From: Devosia sp. YR412
Lineage (GTDB): Bacteria > Pseudomonadota > Alphaproteobacteria > Rhizobiales > Devosiaceae
Reading direction: 5' to 3'
Length of the DNA stretch: 64,000 bases
Assembly (NCBI RefSeq): GCF_900110945.1
Contig: NZ_FOFL01000003.1
Location: 351,001 to 415,000 of the forward strand
Part shown: positions 8,395-16,629 of the stretch, piece by piece
How the letters are laid out: every line of letters begins with the position of its first letter
Position numbering within the stretch: position 1 is the stretch's first letter
Made by a program: the position numbers and the translations under genes
Notes under the pieces: generated by a model
The model's input: the letters and a program-made list of their open reading frames with translations, nothing else
What the model was told of the DNA's origin: nothing
Databases searched by the model: none

Positions 8395-8881
8395 GAACCA
8401 GCACCCAGTAAATCCCATAGCTGGAGCTGGGGTTGAACATCACTGCAACGCCCGCCTTGGTTGCATTGGCGCGCAGGCCTGCCGCGTCGGCGGGGCTGTT
8501 GCGCCAGCCCGAGAAGGTCTCGGCAAAGGTGGCGTAACCGGCGCTTAGCTTCATGGTCAGCCCCTGCGGCGAGCCGGGCGGGGTGCCCGTCTGGGCATAT
8601 TGATTGGCCAAAGCCTGGGCGGTGCCGTCGAGTGCCGTATCGGAGACCAGCGCTGGCAGGCCATTGGTAGCGCGATAGGCATTGATCAGCCCGATGGCCT
8701 CGGCCCGATTGAGCGTCGCGCCTGGCTGGTCCATGCGGGCCGACAGGCCCTGCGACAGCGCGCCCGCCGTCGTGCTGCCGCCCCCGGCCATGCCGCCCAT
8801 GCTGCAGGCGGCGAGCGTTGCCGCAGCCAAAAGAGTGGCGAGCGGCAGAATGGCCGGCTTGAGGGCGCGCAAAAAGGTCAT
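8384..8881 (-). CDS. CAP (SCP/PR1) domain lipoprotein
   Basis: A 165-residue predicted lipoprotein. The signal peptide ends in LAAC with the lipidated Cys at about 26, then a Gly/Ser/Thr-rich linker and a CAP domain (about 60-165) recognisable by AIGLINAYRATNGLPAL and the end YGIYWVLVLG. CAP proteins are secreted or envelope-bound; bacterial ones are mostly uncharacterised. The classic metal-binding histidines of some CAP domains are not evident. It overlaps the TusA-like gene downstream, a curious pairing of an envelope and a cytosolic protein. Confidence 0.88.
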   Translation of the reverse strand: MTFLRALKPAILPLATLLAAATLAACSMGGMAGGGSTTAGALSQGLSARMDQPGATLNRAEAIGLINAYRATNGLPALVSDTALDGTAQALANQYAQTGTPPGSPQGLTMKLSAGYATFAETFSGWRNSPADAAGLRANATKAGVAVMFNPSSSYGIYWVLVLGN

Positions 8882-8964
8882 GGTGATCCTCGGGTCAAAT
8901 GTCGAAAAACTGTGTTGGCCCGATTAGGGGCCCAGCAAGGCTAAAAGATGGTTGCGAAATGCGA

Positions 8965-8987
8965 GAAAGCTGCCTGCAAACGCAGGC
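8965..8987 (-). terminator. Possible terminator after tRNA-Arg
   Basis: A perfect hairpin GCCTGC-AAAC-GCAGGC (8972-8987 on the plus strand) followed on the minus strand by AGCTTTCTCG, about 35 bases past the tRNA-Arg 3' end. The T-run is short, so this is tentative. Confidence 0.4.
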
Positions 8988-9021
8988 TTGCTTCCTCGTT
9001 TGCTTGCTGCTCGACGGCAGG

Positions 9022-9098
9022 TGGTGACCCCGGCGGGATTCGAACCCACGACCCCCGGATTAGGAATCCGGTGCTCTATCCAGCTGAGCTACGGGACC
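9022..9098 (-). tRNA. tRNA-Arg (CCU)
   Basis: A 77-base tRNA on the minus strand with encoded CCA. The anticodon stem CCGGA/TCCGG encloses TTCCTAA, giving anticodon CCT (reads AGG). The D arm contains AGCTCAGCTGGATAGAGC and the T loop is TTCGAAT. The acceptor pairs with two wobble pairs near the end. Confidence 0.97.
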
Positions 9099-9247
9099 AC
9101 GGTTTGGGAAATACCAGTTCGGGCCTGGGGTTACAAGTTGGCGCGGGCCGCGCGGCAATATTGTGCCTGAAACGCCGCGCGCGCTTGCGAATGACATATT
9201 CTTGGGGCACACCGGACAGCGATTTTACTCCATGAAGGCTTGTGTCC

Positions 9248-10483
9248 ATGGCTGCCCATCCGGTTTCTCCCCTCGCGCCCAAATCCTATCCGGAGCTGCC
9301 GGTCATTGCCGGCATGCGCTTTGCCACGGCCGAGGCCGGGATCAAGTACAAGAACCGCACTGATGTGCTGCTGATGGCTTTCGACGAGGGCACCACGGTT
9401 GCCGGTGTGCTCACCAAGTCCAAGTGTTCCTCGGCTGCGGTGGATTGGTGCAAGGCCAATCTGGCTGGCGGCGTGGCGCGTGGGCTGGTGGTTAATTCGG
9501 GCAATGCCAATGCCTTCACCGGCGCTAAGGGCCAGAAGAGCGTTGAGCTGACGGCCGACTATGCGGCCAAGGCGCTGGGCTGCGCGACTCACGAAGTCTT
9601 CCTCGCCTCGACCGGCGTGATCGGCGAGCCGCTGCCGGCCGAAAAGTTTGCCGGCGTGCTCGAGGACGCGGCGACGCGGCTGGGCGATACGCCGTGGATC
9701 GAGCCGGCCAAGGCCATCATGACCACCGACACATTCCCCAAGCTCAATGGCGCCATTGTCGAGCTGGATGGCGTGGAAGTGAAGATCAACGGCATCGCCA
9801 AGGGTTCGGGCATGATCGCCCCCGACATGGCCACCATGCTGAGCTTTGTCGTCACCGACATGCCGATCGCCGCACCGGTGCTGCAGGCGCTGCTGAGCCA
9901 GCATGTGCAGACGAGCTTTAATGCCATCACCGTCGATAGTGACACTTCAACCTCCGATACGCTGCTGGTGTTTGCCACTGGCAAGGCTGCGGTCGATCCG
10001 ATCGTGAGCCTTGAAGATCCACGCGCCGAGATTTTCGGTGAGGCGCTCAAGGATGTGCTGTTCGATCTGGCCATCCAGGTGGTGCGCGATGGCGAAGGCG
10101 CCACCAAGCAGGTTTCGGTGCATGTCGAGGGCGCGGCCTCCGACGCATCGGCCTTCCGCATTGCCAAGGCAATCGCCGACTCGCCACTGGTCAAGACCGC
10201 CATTGCCGGCGAAGACGCCAATTGGGGTCGCGTGGTGATGGCCGTCGGCAAGGCGGGCGAGCCGGCGGACCGCGATAAATTGGCGATCCGCTTCGGCGAT
10301 CTGCTGGTTGCCAAGGATGGCGAGCGCGCCGCGGTCTACGACGAGGCCGCCACCAGCGCCTATATGAAGGGCGAAGACCTCGAGCTGACCGTCAGCCTCG
10401 GCCTCGGCGAGGGCCGTGCCACGGTCTATACCTGCGACCTGACGCATGGCTATATCACCATCAACGGCGACTATCGGAGCTAA
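9248..10483 (+). CDS. argJ: Bifunctional glutamate N-acetyltransferase / amino-acid acetyltransferase ArgJ
   Basis: A 411-residue ArgJ of arginine biosynthesis. It transfers acetyl from N-acetylornithine to glutamate and may also acetylate glutamate from acetyl-CoA. The self-cleavage motif [14 protein letters not shown] places the nucleophile Thr at about residue 196, yielding alpha and beta chains; the C-terminus ends in the typical [15 protein letters not shown] (9234-9238) supports the ATG at 9248 over a GTG six bases earlier. It is followed two bases later by a GNAT gene and then mutT, forming a likely operon. Confidence 0.97.
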   Translation: MAAHPVSPLAPKSYPELPVIAGMRFATAEAGIKYKNRTDVLLMAFDEGTTVAGVLTKSKCSSAAVDWCKANLAGGVARGLVVNSGNANAFTGAKGQKSVELTADYAAKALGCATHEVFLASTGVIGEPLPAEKFAGVLEDAATRLGDTPWIEPAKAIMTTDTFPKLNGAIVELDGVEVKINGIAKGSGMIAPDMATMLSFVVTDMPIAAPVLQALLSQHVQTSFNAITVDSDTSTSDTLLVFATGKAAVDPIVSLEDPRAEIFGEALKDVLFDLAIQVVRDGEGATKQVSVHVEGAASDASAFRIAKAIADSPLVKTAIAGEDANWGRVVMAVGKAGEPADRDKLAIRFGDLLVAKDGERAAVYDEAATSAYMKGEDLELTVSLGLGEGRATVYTCDLTHGYITINGDYRS

Positions 10484-10484
10484 G

Positions 10485-11231
10485 ATGGCCCTGCCTACAG
10501 TCGAAGCCTTCGAGCGGGCTGGCCTTGCCGCCTGGCCCGGCACGGACGTTCATTGGGACGGCAGCTGGGTGCGTCGTGCTGCGGGCGGCTATACCAAGCG
10601 CGCCAATTCGGTGCAGTGTCTCGACCCCGAGGATGGCGAGGATGCCGACCTGCGCGTCATTTCGGCCAGCACCTGGATGGTGGTTCGCCGCATCAAGCCG
10701 GTGTTTCGCATTACGCCGCTGGCAGCACCCGAGCTGGTCGAAACGCTTGATGATGCCGGGTGGCAGAGCATCGACGAGAGCCATCTGTTTGCCATGGAGC
10801 TTGGCGCGCAGCAGGCTGATCCCGAGGCCAAACTGCTGCCGGTGCTCGATCCGGCTTTCCTTGCAGTACAGCGGCAGCTGCAGAACTATAGCGATGCGAC
10901 CATGGCCGGGATGCAGGCACTGCTCGCGGCCTTCGTCGTGCCGGCGACCGGCATTGTGGTCTATCGCGATGGCGCGCCGGTCGCGAGCGGGTTGATGGCG
11001 ATCGCCGATGGCATTGTGATCACCGGTAATGTGGTCACCGACCCGAGCCGACGCCGCCAGGGCCTTGGCGCTGCCATGATGCGCAGCGGGCTGGAGTGGG
11101 CCCGCGGCAAGGGTGCCACGGTCGCGGCGCTCAATGTCCAGGCTGATAATCCGGGTGCCCAGGCGCTCTACGAAGGCCTCGGCTACCGTCACCAGTATGA
11201 CTATAGCTACCGCATTCCGGGTGCCCAATGA
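10485..11231 (+). CDS. GNAT family N-acetyltransferase
   Basis: A 248-residue acetyltransferase. The C-terminal GNAT fold holds the acetyl-CoA loop in the segment GNVVTDPSRRRQGLGAAMM (about 182-200) and the NPGAQALYEGLGY motif close to the end. The N-terminal half (about 1-120) looks like a degenerate second GNAT unit. It begins two bases after the argJ stop and overlaps mutT by four (ATGA), so it is in an argJ-GNAT-mutT operon. The acceptor substrate is unknown. Confidence 0.9.
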   Translation: MALPTVEAFERAGLAAWPGTDVHWDGSWVRRAAGGYTKRANSVQCLDPEDGEDADLRVISASTWMVVRRIKPVFRITPLAAPELVETLDDAGWQSIDESHLFAMELGAQQADPEAKLLPVLDPAFLAVQRQLQNYSDATMAGMQALLAAFVVPATGIVVYRDGAPVASGLMAIADGIVITGNVVTDPSRRRQGLGAAMMRSGLEWARGKGATVAALNVQADNPGAQALYEGLGYRHQYDYSYRIPGAQ

Positions 11232-11635
11232 GCGGACAGAAACTGCTTCTCGTCGTGGCGGTCGCGCTGGTCGATGCCGACCGCCGTGTGCTGATCGCCC
11301 AGCGGCCCGAGGGCAAGTCGATGGCCGGGCTCTGGGAGTTTCCTGGCGGCAAGGTCGAGCCGGGTGAAAGTCCCGAGGCCGCGCTAATCCGCGAGTTGGA
11401 AGAAGAACTCGGCATTTTGACGAAAACTGCCTGCCTGGCGCCAGTCTCCTTCGCCAGTCATTCTTACGAGAATTTTCATTTGTTGATGCCACTTTACGCC
11501 TGCCGGAAATGGCAGGGCACGCCGGAGCCGAAAGAGCACATTGCGCTCAAATGGGTCCGGCCGCAGAACCTGCGTGACTATCCCATGCCGCCGGCTGACG
11601 AGCCATTGATCGCTGCCTTGTGCGATCTGCTGTAA
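11228..11635 (+). CDS. mutT: 8-oxo-dGTP diphosphatase MutT (Nudix hydrolase)
   Basis: A 135-residue Nudix protein. The Nudix box spans Gly 41 to Ile 63 (GKVEPGE, then REXXEEXG as RELEEELGI), and RPEGKSMAGLWEFPGG upstream of it is the MutT form. MutT sanitises oxidised dGTP before it reaches DNA. The ATG overlaps the preceding GNAT stop. Length matches E. coli MutT (129 residues). Confidence 0.93.
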   Translation: MSGQKLLLVVAVALVDADRRVLIAQRPEGKSMAGLWEFPGGKVEPGESPEAALIRELEEELGILTKTACLAPVSFASHSYENFHLLMPLYACRKWQGTPEPKEHIALKWVRPQNLRDYPMPPADEPLIAALCDLL

Positions 11636-11650
11636 TCCGCGGGGGCGCGC

Positions 11651-11839
11651 ATGCTGGCCAAAGAGATCAAGAATTTTCTGGCCGATGAGCATGGCGCGAC
11701 GGCCGTCGAATATGGCCTCATCACGCTGCTGATCGCCGTAGCGGTCATCGCCAGCGCCACCGTGCTTGGTAATAATCTGCGCGCGCTGTTCAACAATGGC
11801 GCGGCCGAAGTGTTCGCCCGCCAGGCCGCCAAGCTCTAG
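11651..11839 (+). CDS. Flp family type IVb pilin
   Basis: A 62-residue Flp-type prepilin. A short charged leader is followed by DEHGATAVEYGLITLLIAVAVIA, where Gly-Ala is the prepilin peptidase site and the conserved Glu/Tyr pair begins the mature hydrophobic helix. It lies 15 bases after mutT. No tad/cpa assembly genes are in the window, so it is an orphan pilin unless the machine is encoded elsewhere. Confidence 0.92.
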   Translation: MLAKEIKNFLADEHGATAVEYGLITLLIAVAVIASATVLGNNLRALFNNGAAEVFARQAAKL

Positions 11840-11848
11840 CGTCCCAGA

Positions 11849-13327
11849 CTACTGCAGCGCGACGACCTTGTATTTCTGGCCGGCGGCAATGGCATCGCCG
11901 GGATAGAGGTCGTTGATGATATAGAACAGTTCCGTGCCGCGATTGAGCCCGGCCATCTGCCGTGCCAGCGAATCGGCGGTGTCGCCGGCCTTGGCGGTGA
12001 CGACGCGAACGGCCACCTTGCGCACCTGGTTGAGATCGGACGCGTCGGCGCGGCGGAAGCTCTTCAGCGTTGCCTCGGCACCCTGGGCAAAGCGGCTGCT
12101 GTCGCTCTTGGCGGCAAAGATGAAGCGGTAGACCTGGCCGTCGAGGCGCATCACCGAGACGCGGAAGAACCACTGGTCGGTCTGGGCCAGGCCCGAGGCC
12201 ATTTCGATGCCATTGTAATTCTGCGTGGTGACGCTGTCGGTCTTGAGGCCGGCGATCCAGCCGGACTTGAGATATTCCGCCAGCGGCACATTGGCCTGCA
12301 CATCGGCGCTGTCGAAGCGCACGGCCTCGCCATCGCCGGCCACGCCGACCACTGCACTCTGCGAATTCTGCAAAGTATAGCCATTGGGCACGGTGAAGGT
12401 AAATTTGGACGCCGTATGGATGAAGCGGCGGCCAACGATCGAGCCCTGTGCCGGGCTGTCGCCAAAGGTCAGGCCGGCAATCGACGCCAGATAGTCGTCG
12501 CGGCCGATCTCGCCGGAACCGGCCTGGCCGAACATGGTCTTGGCGGTATCGAGCGCCTTCTGGATGCGGGCCGGGGTCGAGGGGTGCGACGAGAGGAAGC
12601 CCTCGCCGCCATTTTCGCCGGCCGAGAAGCTGGCAAAGCGGCTCATCACGCCAAGGAAACGCGCGGCGGCCTGGCTATCATAGCCTGCCTTACCGGCAAA
12701 CTTGATGCCCTCGCGGTCGGCTTCGAGTTCCTGGTTCTGGCTGAAGGCCGCCATGCTCTCGCGGGTGCGGTTGGCGGTGGCGTCGGTAGAGGTATCGCCA
12801 CCGAACACACCAGTGATGACGCGATCAACGATCTGCGTCGTGCGGGTGCGGTCGGTGCGCGCGCGCGCATGGCGCAGCGTCACGTGGGCGATTTCATGGG
12901 CCAAGACGGCCGCCAGTTCGCTGGTGTCGGAAGCCAGCGCCAGGATGCCGCGCGTCACATAGATATAGCCGCCGGGCAGGGCGAACGCATTGACCTCGGA
13001 ACTGTCGAGGATGGTGACCTGGAACTGGGCATTGGGCTGATTGGCGGCAGCCAGCAGCCGTCCGACGATGCGGGCCACCATGATTTCGGCCGGGCGGTCG
13101 GAATAGACGCCACCATAGGCGGCGATGATGCGCGGATGCTCGCGGCGGCCGATCACCACGTCATCGGGGTCGGTACCTTCAGGCACGACGGTTGGCGCGC
13201 GCACGTCGCCGGTCTGGCTGACGGCGATATTGCTACCGGTCAGGCTGCTGCAGGCACTCAGTGCCAGCAGCGAGACTGCCAGCGTGCCATTGCGCAATGC
13301 TTTGCCGAAATGCCCCAAACCCGTCAT
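11849..13327 (-). CDS. M48 family Zn metalloprotease lipoprotein
   Basis: A 492-residue periplasmic protease resembling BepA/YfgC and related outer-membrane quality-control enzymes. The lipobox LSAC puts the lipidated Cys at about 26; the zinc motif HEIAH is at about 144-148 with the third ligand in NQELEADREG. A beta-rich region follows, and the end (AKAGDTADSLARQM... YPGDAIAAGQKYKV) resembles a LysM-like peptidoglycan-binding repeat. The ATG at 13327 overlaps the stop of the upstream nuclease-like gene (ATGA), indicating coupling. Confidence 0.92.
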   Translation of the reverse strand: MTGLGHFGKALRNGTLAVSLLALSACSSLTGSNIAVSQTGDVRAPTVVPEGTDPDDVVIGRREHPRIIAAYGGVYSDRPAEIMVARIVGRLLAAANQPNAQFQVTILDSSEVNAFALPGGYIYVTRGILALASDTSELAAVLAHEIAHVTLRHARARTDRTRTTQIVDRVITGVFGGDTSTDATANRTRESMAAFSQNQELEADREGIKFAGKAGYDSQAAARFLGVMSRFASFSAGENGGEGFLSSHPSTPARIQKALDTAKTMFGQAGSGEIGRDDYLASIAGLTFGDSPAQGSIVGRRFIHTASKFTFTVPNGYTLQNSQSAVVGVAGDGEAVRFDSADVQANVPLAEYLKSGWIAGLKTDSVTTQNYNGIEMASGLAQTDQWFFRVSVMRLDGQVYRFIFAAKSDSSRFAQGAEATLKSFRRADASDLNQVRKVAVRVVTAKAGDTADSLARQMAGLNRGTELFYIINDLYPGDAIAAGQKYKVVALQ

Positions 13328-14163
13328 TGTAGTGCCAGAACCTCGAGCTGCTCGGGATGGGTGATTTCGATGCGTGGACCATCCCGGTCGTCCACCCATC
13401 CGCGCAAGCGCAGCAAGGCATTTTCCAGCGTCAGCGGATCTATCCCCGCTTCGGCAAACAGCCGCAAGGCCTGGGCCTCGATGACGGCGGTGAAGTCTTC
13501 TTTGTAGAACCGGCCGAAATTGAGGTAGACCCGCCCGCCGCGTTTTTCGGCAAGAACGACCCGGCCTTCGACAAGTTCGTAATGGCCGGCCCGGGCGATG
13601 AGGTCGCCGGGCGCGTCCGCCGCACGGATGCTGTAATAGGGATCGGTCCAGATTCCAAGCCCGCCGAGCCGCGCGCGGCCTTCCGCAGCAAACAATAAAT
13701 CGAGACAGGCGCGGTTATCTGGGAAGGAATAGACCCGGGCCAGCCCCTTGGCGACCATGGCCTGCTGCGCCCAGATCTCGCCCTCAGGCGTGGTGACGAA
13801 AACATGGGCCAGCACGCGGCCATAGCGGTCGATTTCCTCGCCGCCAAAACCCAGTCGCACCGGTTTATTGAGCGCTAGCTCTTCCAGCGCCGTCTTGGCT
13901 TCGGGTGCCAGCGGCCAGGTGACAAAACCCGGGCGGTCGAGCGGCAGCTTGGGCGCCTGGGTGCCGATCATTCGCACCACGCGGCCGTCGTCGAGAATGA
14001 CGGTATCGCCATCGGTCACCGAAGTGACGACGCCGCCATCTTCCATGCGCAGGTTCTCGCAGGCCAGCGCCGCGACGGACACGGCGCTCAGCGCGGCAAT
14101 GGCTGCGAGACGGACGAAACTGGCGTTGAGCAAAGCGGGCCCCGGAAAGATTTCATTCACCAT
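13324..14163 (-). CDS. Thermonuclease (SNase-like) family protein
   Basis: A 279-residue secreted protein with an N-terminal signal region (hydrophobic stretch ending near ALACENL) and an SNase/TNase OB-fold domain at about 45-165. The motifs VTDGDTVILDDGRVVRMIG and EEIDRYGRVLAHV carry the expected calcium-binding Asp and active-site Arg residues, though nuclease activity is not certain. The last 110 residues form a second region of unknown fold. It overlaps the M48 lipoprotein gene by four bases, so the pair is an operon at the envelope. Confidence 0.85.
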   Translation of the reverse strand: MVNEIFPGPALLNASFVRLAAIAALSAVSVAALACENLRMEDGGVVTSVTDGDTVILDDGRVVRMIGTQAPKLPLDRPGFVTWPLAPEAKTALEELALNKPVRLGFGGEEIDRYGRVLAHVFVTTPEGEIWAQQAMVAKGLARVYSFPDNRACLDLLFAAEGRARLGGLGIWTDPYYSIRAADAPGDLIARAGHYELVEGRVVLAEKRGGRVYLNFGRFYKEDFTAVIEAQALRLFAEAGIDPLTLENALLRLRGWVDDRDGPRIEITHPEQLEVLALQ

Positions 14164-14195
14164 GCACCCGAATACGGCAAAAAATGATGAACTTC

Positions 14196-14347
14196 GAACC
14201 GGCCAACGGCAAAATCACGCCAGTGGCGTGATTTAGGTGCTTTGCCGATCTTCTGCGTAGCAGATGAAAAGCTCCAGTGGAGCTTTTCAAATCAAGAAGG
14301 CCATGAGGCCTACGGCCGAATGGCAGGAACCGGCCAAAGGCAGAACG
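14196..14347. repeat. Family C inverted-repeat cluster (copy 1)
   Basis: Between the nuclease-like gene and the small membrane gene there are two perfect hairpins: AAATCACGCC-AGT-GGCGTGATTT (14212-14234) and GAAAAGCTCC-AGT-GGAGCTTTTC (14266-14288). They are flanked by GAACCGGCCAACGGCA and GGAACCGGCCAAAGGCA and by the GAAGGCCATGAGGCC block. The same pieces recur near 33.0 kb and 0.7 kb. Confidence 0.8.
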
Positions 14348-14363
14348 ATCGAAGCTGCTGCAA

Positions 14364-14600
14364 TTAGACGGCTACCGGCTTCTTACCCGAAATAAACGCA
14401 TCGAAGCGCTTGCCGATAAACGGTACGATCAGCATCACAATGGTGGTGGCCATGAACGGCACGAGCACCAGGCTGCGCTGCCAGATGTCCCAGCTGGGGG
14501 TGAGCGGCATCAGGATATAAAGATAGAGCGTAACGACGGGATAGACGAAGACCGTCATGACCAGCGCCATGCGGAGACGGGAAGCGAGGGAGGGTTGCAT
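14364..14600 (-). CDS. Small two-helix inner-membrane protein
   Basis: A 78-residue protein with two clear membrane helices (about 12-32 and 44-62) and a basic C-terminal tail. It may belong to the DUF2798-like group of two-helix proteins, but this is uncertain. It is divergent from a TetR-family gene, and twin palindromes lie between the two starts, so it is a good candidate target of that repressor. Function unknown. Confidence 0.75.
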   Translation of the reverse strand: MQPSLASRLRMALVMTVFVYPVVTLYLYILMPLTPSWDIWQRSLVLVPFMATTIVMLIVPFIGKRFDAFISGKKPVAV

Positions 14601-14615
14601 TCACTGACCTCAATT

Positions 14616-14655
14616 GAAACGGTACGTTTCGTTATATATCGGAACGACACGTTTC
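14616..14655. promoter_or_regulatory. Twin TetR-type operators
   Basis: GAAACG-GTA-CGTTTC (14616-14630) is a perfect 6+3+6 palindrome. A second site, GGAACG-ACA-CGTTTC (14641-14655), has one mismatched pair; the two are 25 bp apart start to start. They lie between the divergent small membrane gene and the TetR gene, around an AT-rich TATATA likely to be a -10 region. Confidence 0.75.
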
Positions 14656-14700
14656 GTTCAAGTTCTTTTCTTCTGCTCGGATTTCACCCATATTGGGATC

Positions 14701-15312
14701 ATGAACCAGATCCATGCCGATGATAGCGACGACCGCCGCCGATCCATTGGCGCCCGCCGCAATCCCGAAACCGAACAGGCCATCCTCGCGGCGGCCGAAG
14801 CGATCGTGGCCGAACAGGGCATTGCCGGCTTTTCCATCGAGGCGGTGGCCAAGCGGGCCCGCGCCGGCAAGCCGACGATCTACAAATGGTGGCCGGGCAA
14901 GACGGCGCTGTTACTGGACGTTTACCACCGGCAGAAGCCGGCCTCGGTGCATATGGACACCGGGACGGTCGAAGGCGACTTGCTGGCGTTTCTCACCGGC
15001 GTCTTTGCCCATTGGGGTGGCGGCGCCGGCGATCTGTTCCGCTTCGTCGTTGCCGAAGCCCAGCGCGACGACGTGGCCGCAGAATCGCTGCGGGCCTATG
15101 CGGCGGAACGCCGGCTGCAATCGGGCGAGATTTTCCGGCGCGGCATCGCGCGCGGAGAACTGTCGGCGGATACGGATGTGGGGCTGGCGGCCGATATGCT
15201 GGCCGGCTTTATCTGGCAGCGCCTGCTCACCGGCCGCATCGAACGCGCCCCCCAGCAATTGGCGCAAGTCGCCCGGCAAATGGTCCGGGGGCTGCTCGCC
15301 CCCGGAGCCTGA
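14701..15312 (+). CDS. TetR/AcrR family transcriptional regulator
   Basis: A 203-residue repressor. The N-terminal HTH (about 20-66) reads ETEQAILAAAEAIVAEQG...FSIEAVAKRARAGKPTIYKWW, the classic TetR form, followed by a helical ligand-binding domain resembling the TetR_C AcrR-like group. The ATG at 14701 is chosen over an upstream frame that would run through the operator region. The paired palindromes upstream suggest it represses itself and the divergent membrane gene. Ligand unknown. Confidence 0.93.
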   Translation: MNQIHADDSDDRRRSIGARRNPETEQAILAAAEAIVAEQGIAGFSIEAVAKRARAGKPTIYKWWPGKTALLLDVYHRQKPASVHMDTGTVEGDLLAFLTGVFAHWGGGAGDLFRFVVAEAQRDDVAAESLRAYAAERRLQSGEIFRRGIARGELSADTDVGLAADMLAGFIWQRLLTGRIERAPQQLAQVARQMVRGLLAPGA

Positions 15313-15316
15313 TCAG

Positions 15317-16243
15317 TTACTGTGCCGTCGCGCCGGCAGCATCGGTCTCGGTCTGCGCATCAACTGCAGCCTTGAGCGCGGCATCCGGAATGTCGATCGT
15401 CACGCCATCCATCAGGCGAGCGACGGTCGTATCAAACGTCGACATCAGCAGCTGCTGCTGCAGCTGGCCGGCGACCTGCTCGAAAGCCGGCGGGGTGGAC
15501 TCGCGCTTTTCTTCCAGCTTGATGACATGCCAGCCGAACTGCGACTGCACCGGGGCCGACACCTGGCCCACATCGGTCAGGGCAAAGGCGGCTTCCTCGA
15601 AGGGGGCGACCATCATGCCGGGGCCGAAAAAGCCCAGGTCGCCGCCATTGGCTGCGCCGGGATCGATCGACTTTTCCTTGGCCAGGGTGGCGAAATCGGC
15701 GCCGCCATCGAGTTGGGCCTTGACTGCATTGGCCTCTTCCTCGGTCGGCACCAGGATGTGGCTGGCGCGGATTTCCTCGGTCGGCTTGAAGTCAGCGATG
15801 AACTTGTCATATTCGGCGCGCACGGCTTCTTCGGTCACTGCATTGGCGATGGCGTCGGCGAAATAGGCGCGGCGCAGGGCGCGGTCTTCGAGATAGGCAA
15901 GGCGCTGCTGGAACAGCGGGGTCTCGGCCATGCCGGCATCTTCGCCCGCCTTGGCCATCACCTTCATGTCGATCAGCACGCGCAGCAGGAAGGGCTTGCG
16001 CTGTTCTGCCGGCATCTGACCCAGTTCCTGGGTCAGGTCTTCGGCGGCAAAGCTCAGGTCAGCCTCGGTGATCGGCTCACCGCCAACCGTTGCCACCACG
16101 GCGTCGGGCGACACGGCTTCAGCAGCAGGCGCTTCGGCTGCCGGCGCCGCGTCCTGGGCCAGGACCGGGGCGGCCAGCGCACCGGCGGCAAGCATCAGGG
16201 CGAGCATGCTGGTGCGGGCAAGGCGCAGTGAGGAAGAAATCAT
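15317..16243 (-). CDS. Peptidylprolyl isomerase, parvulin type (PrsA/SurA-like)
   Basis: A 308-residue periplasmic foldase. A signal peptide ends at PVLAQ-DAAP, then an Ala/Pro/Glu-rich linker, a SurA-like N-terminal chaperone region, and a parvulin rotamase domain (about 150-245) with IRASHILVPTEEEA, NGGDLGFFGPGMMVAPFEEAAF and SQFGWHVIKLEEKR. It helps envelope proteins fold. AGGAGAC upstream supports the ATG at 16243; an upstream in-frame start has no site. It is divergent from secA, which is sensible for a secretion-linked function. Confidence 0.93.
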   Translation of the reverse strand: MISSSLRLARTSMLALMLAAGALAAPVLAQDAAPAAEAPAAEAVSPDAVVATVGGEPITEADLSFAAEDLTQELGQMPAEQRKPFLLRVLIDMKVMAKAGEDAGMAETPLFQQRLAYLEDRALRRAYFADAIANAVTEEAVRAEYDKFIADFKPTEEIRASHILVPTEEEANAVKAQLDGGADFATLAKEKSIDPGAANGGDLGFFGPGMMVAPFEEAAFALTDVGQVSAPVQSQFGWHVIKLEEKRESTPPAFEQVAGQLQQQLLMSTFDTTVARLMDGVTIDIPDAALKAAVDAQTETDAAGATAQ

Positions 16244-16460
16244 GAGGTAAAGTCTCCTGGGCCGGCGCTTGTGCTGCGCCCTGGCTCGTTGAAATGCTGC
16301 ACGCGCGGTCCAGCGGGCCGGCGCGGGTTCGAGCCTGCCCTCACATAGCAACGGGGCCAAAATGTGCCGCGCGGCGTCGTCGAGCAACCAATGGTCGAAA
16401 AACCCGTTTCAACCGGGCTCTCTGGCAGGGCATGCCGAGGTGTCGCCCATTTCGGCGACG

Positions 16461-16489
16461 TTGACAAGACAAGGGCTCGCTCTTACATC
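16461..16489 (+). promoter_or_regulatory. Candidate secA promoter
   Basis: TTGACA (16461-16466), a 17-base spacer and TACATC (16484-16489), in the 386-bp gap between the PPIase and secA genes (16244-16629). Another TTGACA lies at 16528 with a poor -10. No gene or riboswitch was recognised in this gap. Confidence 0.5.
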
Positions 16490-16629
16490 TCAGCCGCTTT
16501 TTCCGTCGCCTGACGGGATACCAGAAATTGACAAGCCGGAAAGGCTTTCTCATCGCGTCGACGTGGCCGAACGGGCCTTTCCCGCACCTCCCCCGCAGCA
16601 CAGTGATGAGTGATAAAAGGATCTGATCT

